Origin: SXOA01 sp051004015
Lineage (GTDB): Bacteria > Planctomycetota > Planctomycetia > Pirellulales > Pirellulaceae
Direction of reading: 5' to 3'
Assembly (NCBI GenBank): GCA_051004015.1
Contig: JBPCKT010000061.1
Span: forward strand, 1 to 42,086
DNA: 42,086 nucleotides
The notes beneath the pieces are model-generated. The model was not told the DNA's origin. It worked only from the letters and a program-made list of their open reading frames with translations, and searched no databases. How positions within the stretch are numbered: the first letter of the stretch is position 1; each line of letters starts with the position of its first letter. Shown in pieces: positions 24,540 through 32,340 of the stretch. Made by a program: the position numbers and the translations under genes.

Positions 24540-24545
24540 TAGAAT
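24540..24545 (+). promoter_or_regulatory. Candidate -10 box of the MNIO gene (leaderless spacing)
   Basis: TAGAAT (5/6 to the -10 consensus) ends exactly 6 bases before the ATG at 24552, the same spacing as in front of tyrA. No good -35 is seen. Transcription would begin at or beside the start codon, and there is no SD in the short leader. Confidence 0.45.
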
Positions 24546-24551
24546 CCCTGC

Positions 24552-25493
24552 ATGTCCCGACTTCCCCGTTTCGATCTTCCCCATCTCGGTCTCGGCGTCG
24601 GCCTGCGGAGCGTGCATTTTGGGCACATCCTCCAGCAGCAGCCGGCGGTGGACTGGTTCGAGATCATTTCCGAGAACTTCATGGATTCCCGCGGCCGGCC
24701 GCGGCAGGTGCTGCGGCAGATTGCGGAGCGATACCCGGTGGTGATGCACGGTGTCTCTCTCTCCATTGGCTCGACCGACCCGCTCGATTTTGAGTACCTG
24801 ACAAAACTAAAAGCCCTGGCGAAGGAATGTCAGCCCGCCTGGGTATCGGACCATCTCTGCTGGACGGGAGTCGCCGGGCGGAATACCCATGACTTGCTCC
24901 CGCTGCCGCTGAACGAAGAGTCGCTCCGGCATGTGACGGAGCGGGTGCGGGTGGTGCAGGATTATCTCCAGCGGCCGCTGGTGCTGGAAAACCCCAGCTC
25001 CTACATCAGGTTCGCCGCCGACACGATGAGCGAGTGGGAATTTCTCAGCCGCCTGGCCGCCGACGCCGATTGCGGCCTGCTGCTGGACGTGAACAACGTT
25101 TACGTCTCCAGCGTGAACCACGAATTCGATCCCGCCGAATACCTCCGCAACTTGCCGCACGAACGAGTCGTCCAGTTCCACCTCGCCGGCCACACCCACC
25201 TCGGCACCCACTGCATCGACACCCACGACGGCCGTGTGGTCGAAGCCGTCTGGCAACTCTACCGCCTCGCCCACCAGCTCACCGGCGGCGCCAGCACCCT
25301 GCTGGAATGGGACGCCAAGATTCCGCCGTTTCCGGAGCTGCATGCCGAGGTGCTGAAAGCCCAGGAGTATCTACAGCGAGAACTGAGTCCGCAAGCAGAT
25401 GAAGCGGAAGCAGCGCCGGAACTAACATGGCGAAGCGATCAGTCCGCGGCGGTTCCGCATCCGCTGCATTTGCTGCCGGCCATCGTGGAGTGA
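24552..25493 (+). CDS. DUF692 / MNIO-type multinuclear iron enzyme
   Basis: A 313-residue TIM-barrel enzyme of the DUF692 family (MbnB, TglH and ChrH type). Known members use two or three irons and O2 to modify cysteine residues of ribosomal peptides. The metal-binding motifs are all present: MHGVSLSIG (His66), VSDHLCWTG (Asp100, His101), TTHD-like NTHDLLPLP (His113), LENPSSYI (Glu146, Asn147), LLLDVNNVYVSSVNH (Asp179, Asn181, His190), VQFHLAGHTH (His210, His214) and DTHDGRV (Asp223, His225). Length is normal. Such enzymes usually sit next to a DUF2063-type partner and a small Cys-rich precursor gene; neither is seen within several kilobases. It may therefore act on an unlinked peptide or a different substrate. 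Confidence 0.93.
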   Translation: MSRLPRFDLPHLGLGVGLRSVHFGHILQQQPAVDWFEIISENFMDSRGRPRQVLRQIAERYPVVMHGVSLSIGSTDPLDFEYLTKLKALAKECQPAWVSDHLCWTGVAGRNTHDLLPLPLNEESLRHVTERVRVVQDYLQRPLVLENPSSYIRFAADTMSEWEFLSRLAADADCGLLLDVNNVYVSSVNHEFDPAEYLRNLPHERVVQFHLAGHTHLGTHCIDTHDGRVVEAVWQLYRLAHQLTGGASTLLEWDAKIPPFPELHAEVLKAQEYLQRELSPQADEAEAAPELTWRSDQSAAVPHPLHLLPAIVE

Positions 25494-25555
25494 GCAGTCA
25501 CTCGCCAGGTGGCCGCCAAGGAAGGAACAGTGCCAATGGGTCCGCGAGGCCTTGC

Positions 25556-26695
25556 CTATCTGGTCAATTCGATCCGCTGACAGACGATCTTTTTAACGCC
25601 GCCGCTGGTATCCTCCCAAGCGGCGACGACGATTTCGTTCTTCGCACCGCCGGAGGCCACGATGGGATCGCCGGCAGCCTTTGATAACTCGACGGGCACT
25701 TTAGCGCCTGGTAGGCGAAGCAGCAGCGATTCGCCACGCTTGCGCAGCCACACCGCGATTGGCCCTTTCGAGGATGCCGCAAGCCACGGCTGTTCGCCGG
25801 GGCCTAACTCCGTCTCTTGGGAGCTGCCAGGGCCGAAGTAGTAAACGGTCTTATCGCGCCGCCAAACTGTGGCCGGCTTGCCGTTGGACAAAACTGCGAT
25901 GCTGCCACCATCCATCGGGCAGCTATCGAGCGGCCAAGTGCCGGCTCCCAGCTTTTGAGCCTTGGCAAACGTCTTTCCGCCATCGCTCGAGACCGCTTGA
26001 TACATGTCTCGGCTGCCGCCGAGCGCGTTGCGCCATAGGGCGTGAATCTTGCCATCAGGTGAATAGGCGACACTGGGGTGGCAACACGGGCAGACGTCTC
26101 CGTCCGGCGAGTGATACGCCAGCACGTTCTGAGACCACGTCTTGCCGCCGTCGGTCGAAGTCGAGGAGAACACTTCGCTCTTTTTATGACGATGATCGAG
26201 CCACACGCAGGTGAGCTCCCCCTTGGGACTTGCGGCCATGGCATGCAAGCCTTCGCTGGCAGAACCACGTTCGTCGTTGATCGTCGCGGCCTCTTCCCAA
26301 GTCTTTCCCGCATCGATGGAGCGGAACAGGAAAATGTTTCCATCCTTGTGGCCAATCACCGAGATGCAGACGGCATCCCCGCTGAGGGCGATGCGCGGCC
26401 CCCGCCGCATCCCCAGCGCTAGCCCGTTGACGGTGCCCACCTTGATCGGCGTCGAGTAACTCTTCCCGCCATCGCCCGAGCGCGCGTAATAAATATCGCC
26501 CTGCGACTTGCCAGACTTGGCCCCGAAGGCCACATGAATCACCCCGCCGGCATCAATCACGACTTGCGGCTGCTGAGGATGATTCGGCGAAGATAGCCCT
26601 GCCACCACGACTGGCTCAGCGGCTTGAACCAGGTTTGCAGCCAACAATGTGACAGCGGCGAGGATGCCAAACGCAACGGAACGTCGAGTGCTCAT
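25556..26695 (-). CDS. Exported BNR-repeat (sialidase-fold) protein
   Basis: A 379-residue secreted protein with a signal peptide (about 1-25, ending QAAE). Four Asp-box/BNR motifs are visible: SGDGGKSYS, SIDAGKTWEE, STDGGKTWSQ and SSDGGKTFAK, which mark blades of a six-bladed beta propeller. VCPCCHPSVAYSPDGKIHALW is an unusual Cys pair within a blade. The Arg triad needed for true sialidase activity cannot be confirmed, so it may be a lectin-like or glycan-binding propeller. The SD GGGAAG is close to the ATG. The gene is convergent with the MNIO gene (62 bases) and stands alone. Confidence 0.88.
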   Translation of the reverse strand: MSTRRSVAFGILAAVTLLAANLVQAAEPVVVAGLSSPNHPQQPQVVIDAGGVIHVAFGAKSGKSQGDIYYARSGDGGKSYSTPIKVGTVNGLALGMRRGPRIALSGDAVCISVIGHKDGNIFLFRSIDAGKTWEEAATINDERGSASEGLHAMAASPKGELTCVWLDHRHKKSEVFSSTSTDGGKTWSQNVLAYHSPDGDVCPCCHPSVAYSPDGKIHALWRNALGGSRDMYQAVSSDGGKTFAKAQKLGAGTWPLDSCPMDGGSIAVLSNGKPATVWRRDKTVYYFGPGSSQETELGPGEQPWLAASSKGPIAVWLRKRGESLLLRLPGAKVPVELSKAAGDPIVASGGAKNEIVVAAWEDTSGGVKKIVCQRIELTR

Positions 26696-26800
26696 AAAGC
26701 TTCCCTAAAGCAATGAAATGCAAATTGGACCGCCGATGCAGTTACATTCTGCACTTTCTCGGATCTTCGCGAGGAAGAAGTCGGAAAGGGTGTAGGCAGT

Positions 26801-28165
26801 TTAACCCTTGGCCAATAGTTCGGGTATCGGCGTCCCTTGATTGAGGATCGGAATCGGACGGCCCGAGAAATCCTGGAACTGGACTTTGCCGGCGTTGACT
26901 CCCAGGTGGCGGTAAACGGTAGCTAGGAAATCGTGGACCGTGATCCGCCGCTCGATCACGTCCTCGCCCCGGCGGTCGGTGCCGCCGATGACCTGGCCCG
27001 TTTCCAGGCTGCCGCCGGCGAACATCATGGAGGTCGCACGGGGCCAGTGGTCTCGTCCCGGCTGCATCACGCCGCTGCCGCTGTCGGCGGCGTAGGAGAT
27101 CTTGGGGGTGCGGCCGAATTCGCCCGTCACCAGGACCATGACCTCCTTATCGAGCCCGCGCTCGTAGATATCGGAGATGAGGGCGGCAACGGCCTGGTCG
27201 AAGTAGGGGGCCCGCGCCGCCATCGCGTCGAAGACATGATGGTTGACCGCGTGGTCGTCCCAGTTTTGGACCCGGCCGCTGAGCGGCCCGGCGAGCGTGG
27301 TGGTCACGAGCTCGACCCCTGACTCGACCAGACGCCGCGCCAGCAGGCACTGCTGACCCCAGGTATTGCGGCCGTAGCGGTCCCTCACGGCAGCGTCTTC
27401 CTGGGTTAGATCGAAGGCCTTCCGCGCCACGGGAGAAGCGAGCATGTTCCAGGCCATTTGCTCGAACTGATCGCCCGCCTGCATATTGCCTCGCTGATCC
27501 ACGCCACGGGCGAAGTTGTCGAGCTGCTCGCGAAGCCCTATCCGCCGGCGAATCTGGTCGAGTCCATCCTGGGCGGCGGCTCCCATGTTGGGAACGCGGA
27601 ATTCCGGTTGGTTCGGATCACCGGAAACGCCAAATGCCTCGTAAGCCGGTCCCAAATACGCGGAACCCAGGTAAGGAATCGGCGGCGCCCCGACGTAATT
27701 TGGCAGCAGCCGGCCGGCGCTCCCCCGCAGGCGATTGGTGATCGACAGGAACTCCGGATGCGGAGACTGTGGCTTGAATTCGCGGATCTCATGGCCGGTA
27801 AACATCTGCTGCTGGCCGATGCCGTGGCAGAATCCGGAATGGACCATCGAGCGGACGATCGTAAACCGTTTGGAAATGGCCGCCTGCTTGGGGAGCAATT
27901 CGCAAAACCGCAATCCGGGCGTCTGGGTGGCGATGGTCTGGAACGGGCCGCGATATTCCAGCGGCGCATCCGGCTTGGGGTCCCACGTTTCCAGATGGCT
28001 GGCCCCGCCATGCAGAAAGACCACGATCATCGCCTTGGGCTTGCCGGCGGTTGGAGCGGCCGCTTCGGCCCGCAGCCGGTACAACTGCGGAAGGCACAAG
28101 GGCGGGAAACTCAGTCCCGCCATGGAGCACAGTCCGAGCCGAAGGAATTCGCGGCGATCTTGCAT
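26801..28165 (-). CDS. Tat-exported DUF1501 protein (first copy)
   Basis: A 454-residue DUF1501 protein of the alkaline phosphatase/sulfatase-like superfamily. The Tat signal is RREFLRLGLCSMAGLSFPPL. Family marks are KAMIVVFLHGGASHLETWDPKPDAPLEYRGPF, CELLPKQAAISKRFTIVRSMVH, VMVLVTGEFGRTPKISY, GRDHWPRATSMMFAGG and GGTDRRGEDVIERRITVHDFLATVYRHLG. Length is typical. In many planctomycetes this gene follows one encoding a DUF1549/DUF1553 cytochrome-like protein, and both are thought to act in polysaccharide degradation (family context, activity unproven). Here no such partner is adjacent. The SD AAAGGAAC supports the start. Confidence 0.93.
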   Translation of the reverse strand: MQDRREFLRLGLCSMAGLSFPPLCLPQLYRLRAEAAAPTAGKPKAMIVVFLHGGASHLETWDPKPDAPLEYRGPFQTIATQTPGLRFCELLPKQAAISKRFTIVRSMVHSGFCHGIGQQQMFTGHEIREFKPQSPHPEFLSITNRLRGSAGRLLPNYVGAPPIPYLGSAYLGPAYEAFGVSGDPNQPEFRVPNMGAAAQDGLDQIRRRIGLREQLDNFARGVDQRGNMQAGDQFEQMAWNMLASPVARKAFDLTQEDAAVRDRYGRNTWGQQCLLARRLVESGVELVTTTLAGPLSGRVQNWDDHAVNHHVFDAMAARAPYFDQAVAALISDIYERGLDKEVMVLVTGEFGRTPKISYAADSGSGVMQPGRDHWPRATSMMFAGGSLETGQVIGGTDRRGEDVIERRITVHDFLATVYRHLGVNAGKVQFQDFSGRPIPILNQGTPIPELLAKG

Positions 28166-28589
28166 CGGGTTCCTTTCTGCAGGCGTTCAGGCTCACGATA
28201 GTTTAAGTAAACAGGGCTCCGGGCGATACCCAATTCTCGGGTATTGAAATGCAGGGAGACTCTTCGGACTCAGGCCCTCGGCGCGAATCCGTGCCTTTCT
28301 CAGAACATCACGCGGAGGCGCTGGGGGTGCGGAGGACGAACTGGGACTGCTCAAGCAGGGCGGAAAAAAAATCCAGTTTTTTTCTCCGCAAGTCCCTTTT
28401 GGATACTGAACATGAGTATAATACTGGAAGCCGAGGCAGAGCCCGGCGCAAAGCCAGCCAGGAGGGCGAATCGCTCCTTGACAATCGGGTTGTGACGGAA
28501 AATGTCGCGCGGAGCCTCTGACGAGGTTGTGCGTCGCTGGGCGGAAGATTCGTGTCTCTCCCCAAGGCTGTGCGGGTCATAACGGCGGG

Positions 28590-28619
28590 GACTTACGTCA
28601 AGGCGAATGGACGTAAGTC
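28590..28619. repeat. Spaced dyad GACTTACGTC-N10-GACGTAAGTC
   Basis: Two perfect 10-base inverted half-sites, 28590-28599 and 28610-28619, separated by 10 bases. Close relatives lie at 134-159 (GTTACGTC / GACGTAAC) and 28839-28868, all with a 10-base spacer. This could be an operator family or a dispersed repeat. Confidence 0.7.
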
Positions 28620-28838
28620 GCGCGAAGAGGTGCGGGGTTTTGCAGCGCCGGCCAGGTGAATAAAGAATTGCCGAAATCGCGGGTTGGTGAATAGAGCCGA
28701 TATTTCCGAAGATGTTGCACGACAACAGCTTGCGACGCCGATTTTATTCACATTTGCCGCAAAACGAGGGGCAAAAACATGAATAAAAACGGTCCTCCTG
28801 GGGTCGGAAGCGATGCATGGCGGCGGTGGGTTTTTGAG

Positions 28839-28868
28839 GACTTACGACGAAGGGATTTGACGTAAGCG
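28839..28868. repeat. Spaced dyad, degenerate copy
   Basis: GACTTACGAC (28839-28848) and GACGTAAGCG (28859-28868), with a 10-base spacer, form a degenerate copy of the dyad at 28590. It sits 22 bases from the end of the dihydroorotase gene. Confidence 0.6.
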
Positions 28869-28889
28869 GCGCCAGGGCAGGCTGGAAGC

Positions 28890-30233
28890 CTACCCCACCT
28901 TCGTGGCCCAGTAGCCGCCGCGGGTGTGGTCGTAGGTGGCTTCCTGGCCTCGGATGGCATCGTCAATCTTGCCATCGCGAAAGACTTCTTGCCCCATGAC
29001 CCAAGTGCGGACGGGCCAGCCGGTGAGGGAGGTGCCATGCCAGGGGGACCAGCGGGACTTGGTTTCCTGGGTCTCGTTTTGGATGAGGGCGGACTTGTTC
29101 AAATCGACGAGGACGAGGTCGGCGTCGTAACCGGGGGCGATGCGGCCCTTGTTCATGATGTCCCAGACGCGGGCGGGGGCGTTGCACATCCACTGGACCA
29201 CCTGTTCGATGGTGCAGAGGCCGAGGGAGACCTGATTCAGCATGAGCGCGAGAGAGTTTTCGACCGCGGGGAGGCCGGCGGGGGATTTTGGGTACGGCTG
29301 CTGTTTTTCTTCCAGCGTGTGAGGGGCGTGGTCGGTGGCGATGACTTGGATGCGGTCTTCGAGGAGGGCTTGCCAGAGGCGGCGGTTGTCGGCGGCGGTT
29401 TTGAGGGAGGGATTCATCTGGACGAGCGTGCCGAGCCGGGCGTAGTCGTCGGTGTTGAAGAAGAGATGATGCGGGCAGGCTTCGGCCGTGATGAGGTTGC
29501 GATGGTCAGCAAGGAGCTCGCACTCCTCCGCGGTGGAGACGTGCAGGACATGGAAGCGGTGGTTGTGCCGGAAGGCGAGGTCCATCGCCCGCCGGGTGGC
29601 GATGACGGCGGCGGCGTGGTCGCGGATGCGGGAGTGGTCGGCCAGGGTGAGCGGCCGGTCTCCGGCGGTGAGGCGGGCCGTGTTCTGCCGCGTGGTGGTT
29701 TCGTCCTCGCAGTGGGCACAGATGGGGAGCGTGGTCTCGGCGAAGATCCGCTCCAGGGCCGGCTGCTCATCGACGAGCAGATCGCCGGTGCTGGAGCCGA
29801 TGAAGATTTTGATGCCGGGGGTGCGAGTGGCCCCCTTGAGGTCTGCCACATTGGTTGGGGTGGCGCCGATGTAAAAGCCGTAATTCACCAGGCTCTTTTC
29901 CGCGGCCAGGGCCAGCTTTTCATTCAGCCGCTCTTGCGTGATGGCGGCCGGTTTGGTGTTGGGCATTTCCAGGAAGGTGGTCACGCCCCCTTTCGCACAG
30001 GCCCGGCTGGCGGTGTGCAGGTCCTCCTTGTGCGTCAGGCCGGGCTCGCGGAAATGCACCTGGTCGTCAATGACGCCGGGGATGAGATGCAGGCCGGCGG
30101 CATCGACGGTTTCATCCGCCCGGGAATGCGTGGCGGCATCGATGGCGGCGATCTTCGAGCCCTCCACCAATACTGACAGCTGCTCGCAACCGGTGGGGAG
30201 GACAACGGTGGCGTTGCGGATCAGGAAGGACAT
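28890..30233 (-). CDS. pyrC: Dihydroorotase, DDQVHFREPG subtype
   Basis: A 447-residue dihydroorotase that cyclises carbamoyl-aspartate in pyrimidine synthesis. Visible metal-site residues are Lys142 in GIKIFIGSSTG (usually carboxylated), His174 in ICAHCEDE, His231 in FHVLHVST and Asp301 in IATDHAPHT. The usual HxH of the family is replaced by Gln58-Val-His60 in PGVIDDQVHFREPG. This is a recognisable subtype, also seen in Bacteroidetes. A C-terminal beta domain (GYDADLVLVDLNKSALI) completes the amidohydrolase fold. The ATG 30233 fits the domain start; an upstream in-frame extension is unlikely and the SD is weak. No other pyrimidine genes are nearby. An allantoinase or hydantoinase function is possible but less likely. 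Confidence 0.9.
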   Translation of the reverse strand: MSFLIRNATVVLPTGCEQLSVLVEGSKIAAIDAATHSRADETVDAAGLHLIPGVIDDQVHFREPGLTHKEDLHTASRACAKGGVTTFLEMPNTKPAAITQERLNEKLALAAEKSLVNYGFYIGATPTNVADLKGATRTPGIKIFIGSSTGDLLVDEQPALERIFAETTLPICAHCEDETTTRQNTARLTAGDRPLTLADHSRIRDHAAAVIATRRAMDLAFRHNHRFHVLHVSTAEECELLADHRNLITAEACPHHLFFNTDDYARLGTLVQMNPSLKTAADNRRLWQALLEDRIQVIATDHAPHTLEEKQQPYPKSPAGLPAVENSLALMLNQVSLGLCTIEQVVQWMCNAPARVWDIMNKGRIAPGYDADLVLVDLNKSALIQNETQETKSRWSPWHGTSLTGWPVRTWVMGQEVFRDGKIDDAIRGQEATYDHTRGGYWATKVG

Positions 30234-30535
30234 GCGTTTTTCGAGGGCGTCACAGCGGCCGGAACGGGTGGTACCGAGTGAGGAAAAACTCACTGTAACA
30301 AAACGCCCGCGATTTCGCCTGGAGAGGATGATCCAGTCGGAGCCGTCCCCGGAGAGCCGCCATGCTTGAGGTCCTGCCGCAACCACCGATGCAGTCCCGA
30401 TTTGCCGCGGGAAACCGAGCCGCCGGTGTACTGGAGACGCGACAGCCGACAGCGTTTTAGATCGACGGCGAATTCATCGCGCTTTATGGCGGTTTTTTCT
30501 TGACACGGATTTCTTGTGGGGTAAACTCTGGATCT
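30234..30535. other. Divergent intergenic region
   Basis: Roughly 300 bases between the dihydroorotase start (minus) and a small membrane protein (plus). The only clear signal is the plus-strand promoter at 30500-30527. No promoter could be assigned for dihydroorotase, and no open frame here looks genuine. Confidence 0.45.
30500..30527 (+). promoter_or_regulatory. Promoter with perfect -35, near-leaderless
   Basis: TTGACA (30500-30505) is a perfect -35. TAAACT (30522-30527) is a 4/6 -10 at 16 bases. The -10 ends 8 bases before the ATG at 30536, so the 5' leader would be about one base or none. Confidence 0.55.
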
Positions 30536-30871
30536 ATGAAGTATGGACTGCGAGCTCTGCTGGTAGTTGTCGCAACGGTGTCGGCACTTCTGGTGGGTCG
30601 AATCGAATACCTGAGAGGCTGGGCGGAATTTCACGAGCGCGAGGCCAGACGATATGCCGACATGATCGGCACCTATCGAAACATCACTCCCTTGGAAGTA
30701 GATTCAGCGCTCGAAGTTGCCGCCGAGAATCCGGACGATTGCCGCCTCGACCACAAGTTTCACGTCGTCTTTCATCATCGGGCCACCGCGGACAGATATC
30801 ACCAGGCCGCCTATCGCCCTTGGACCATCGTCCATGAGCCGCCCCTGCCGGAGCGGCATTACGACGACTGA
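30536..30871 (+). CDS. Small single-pass membrane protein
   Basis: A 111-residue protein. An N-terminal hydrophobic helix (MKYGLRALLVVVATVSALLVG, residues 1-21) is followed by a charged coiled region (RIEYLRGWAEFHEREARRYADMIG) and a His-rich tail with HKFHVVFHHRATADRYHQ. This layout (a short leader of the form K-x-x-L-R-x-L-L, then W-A-x-F-H) recurs in small planctomycete proteins of unknown function. The start fits both the signal-like helix and the promoter. It ends 3 bases from the convergent DUF1501 gene. Confidence 0.72.
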   Translation: MKYGLRALLVVVATVSALLVGRIEYLRGWAEFHEREARRYADMIGTYRNITPLEVDSALEVAAENPDDCRLDHKFHVVFHHRATADRYHQAAYRPWTIVHEPPLPERHYDD

Positions 30872-30874
30872 AGT

Positions 30875-32320
30875 TCAAAACAATTCCCGGATTGGCGTCC
30901 CGTGGGGCAAAATGGCGAGCGGCCGGCCGGAGTTGTCTTCAAAGGTCCGGCTGGTGTCCATGCCAAAGCGGCGATAGATGGTGGCAAGGAGGCAGTTGCT
31001 GTCCATCACTCTCTCCACCGGCTCTTCGGCCTTGGCGCTCGTCTTGCCGATGACCTGCCCCATCTTGAGTCCGCCGCCAGCGAGCAGCACGCTCATGGCC
31101 CGGTTCCAATGGTCGCGCCCCGGTCGGCGCTCGGGGGAATTGTAGCTGATCTTTGGCGTGCGGCCGAATTCGCCACAGAAGATGAACAGCACGTGCCGGT
31201 CCAGGCCGCGGAGCGAAAGGTCCTCGATCAGTGCGGAAACGGATTCGTCGAAGGACGGTAGCTTCTCTTCCAGAGCTTTGAAGATGTGCGAGTTGACGGA
31301 ATGATCGTCCCAGTTGCTGGTGACGCCCGTTTCCGGCCGCAAGCGGAACTCCGCCTGGCACTGCACGAACCGCACACCGGCTTCAATCAAGCGGCGGCAG
31401 GTGAGCAGGCTCTTGCCAAAATGGGTGCGGCCGTAGCGGTTGCGGGTCCGCTCGTCTTCGCGGCCCAAATCGAAGGCCTCGCGGGTGCGGGTGCTGGAGA
31501 GCATGCCGACTGCATGCTGCTGGAAGCGGTCAAGCGCCGCCATCGAGCCGCTCCGGTCGAGCTGCCGCGGGAGGGCGTCGAGATTCTGCAACAGGCGCAT
31601 CCGCCGGCTGAGGCTGAGGACTCCGGCCGAGGAGATCGCCAGATCGTCCTGCCCACCACCCGTGTTGTAGATCGGCACCGGGTCATACTCGTTGTCCCCC
31701 GTGGCTGTCGAGGGATTCGGAGCCGGCATGTACGGCGCGTAAGCCGGGCCGAGGTACGCCGGCCCGCCGCCATAAAAGCTGGTGTTGGCCACGAACAGCG
31801 GAATCTCCCTCGGTCGAGAAACCGCGACTGGCAGATCGCCATCCAGCGTCCGTGCGACCACGGAGCCCAGCTCTGGATACTCGCCATGGTTCAAGTTCGC
31901 GGCTCGTGAGGGATAGCCGGAAAGGAAGCGGTGGGTGCCGCCGGAATGTTCATTCCGCTCATGGTGCAGGCTGCGGAGGAGGGTGAACTTGTCCGCGATG
32001 CCGGCCAGCCGCGGCAGCAGCTCGGTGATCTCCATGCCGGGGACGGCCGTGCGGATCGGTTTGAACGGCCCGCGGTATTCCACGGGGGCGGCCGGCTTGA
32101 GATCGAAGAGGTCGATGTGGCTCGGTCCACCGTTGGCCCAAAAGAGGATGACCGAGAAGTCTTTGTCGACCTGCGTCTGCTGTTCCGCCGCAGCGAGGAC
32201 ATTGCATAGCGACGGCTGCAAGCCAACGGCGAGCGCCCCAAGATTGAGGCCGCCAATCTTCAGCCACGTGCGGCGGTCCAGAGGGCCGCGACAGTAGGTT
32301 GAGGCAGGATTGGATTTCAT
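30875..32320 (-). CDS. Tat-exported DUF1501 protein (second copy)
   Basis: A 481-residue DUF1501 protein. The Tat signal DRRTWLKIGGLNLGALAVGL precedes FSVILFWANGGPSHIDLFDLKPAAPVEYRGPFKPI. Later marks are ITELLPRLAGIADKFTLLRSLHHERNEHSGGTHRFLSGYPSR, FIFCGEFGRTPKISYN, GRDHWNRAMSVLLAGGGLKMGQVIG, and the terminal FEDNSGRPLAILPHG. It is clearly a distinct subfamily from the copy at 26801: it carries the GTHRFLSGYPSR loop and lacks the GFCHGIGQQQMFTGHE loop. Two in-frame starts exist; ATG 32320 has AGGA about 9 bases upstream. The zinc-ribbon gene ends 20 bases upstream on the same strand, so the two may be co-transcribed. Confidence 0.93.
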   Translation of the reverse strand: MKSNPASTYCRGPLDRRTWLKIGGLNLGALAVGLQPSLCNVLAAAEQQTQVDKDFSVILFWANGGPSHIDLFDLKPAAPVEYRGPFKPIRTAVPGMEITELLPRLAGIADKFTLLRSLHHERNEHSGGTHRFLSGYPSRAANLNHGEYPELGSVVARTLDGDLPVAVSRPREIPLFVANTSFYGGGPAYLGPAYAPYMPAPNPSTATGDNEYDPVPIYNTGGGQDDLAISSAGVLSLSRRMRLLQNLDALPRQLDRSGSMAALDRFQQHAVGMLSSTRTREAFDLGREDERTRNRYGRTHFGKSLLTCRRLIEAGVRFVQCQAEFRLRPETGVTSNWDDHSVNSHIFKALEEKLPSFDESVSALIEDLSLRGLDRHVLFIFCGEFGRTPKISYNSPERRPGRDHWNRAMSVLLAGGGLKMGQVIGKTSAKAEEPVERVMDSNCLLATIYRRFGMDTSRTFEDNSGRPLAILPHGTPIRELF

Positions 32321-32340
32321 AGCCGGCATCCTGCGAATGG

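Larger units (their letters stand above)
28166..28889. other. 724-base region without genes
   Basis: No credible gene is seen. The region has an A/T-rich stretch with a GAAAAAAA / TTTTTTTC mirror near 28367-28385, and a lone TATAAT (28417-28422). It also has two copies of a spaced dyad (28590-28619 and 28839-28868) and several TGAATA(A) or TTATTCA words between 28655 and 28785. Composition varies along it. It separates the first DUF1501 gene (start side) from the end of the dihydroorotase gene. Confidence 0.5.

Noticed and set aside
25427..25684. 85-codon frame after the MNIO gene, considered as a possible partner or precursor
   Set aside because: It overlaps both the MNIO end and the BNR gene, lacks the expected Cys motifs or partner fold, and has no SD.
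28249..28521. 90-codon frame in the 28 kb gap
   Set aside because: Irregular codon use, crosses A/T runs, no start signal and no protein-like pattern.
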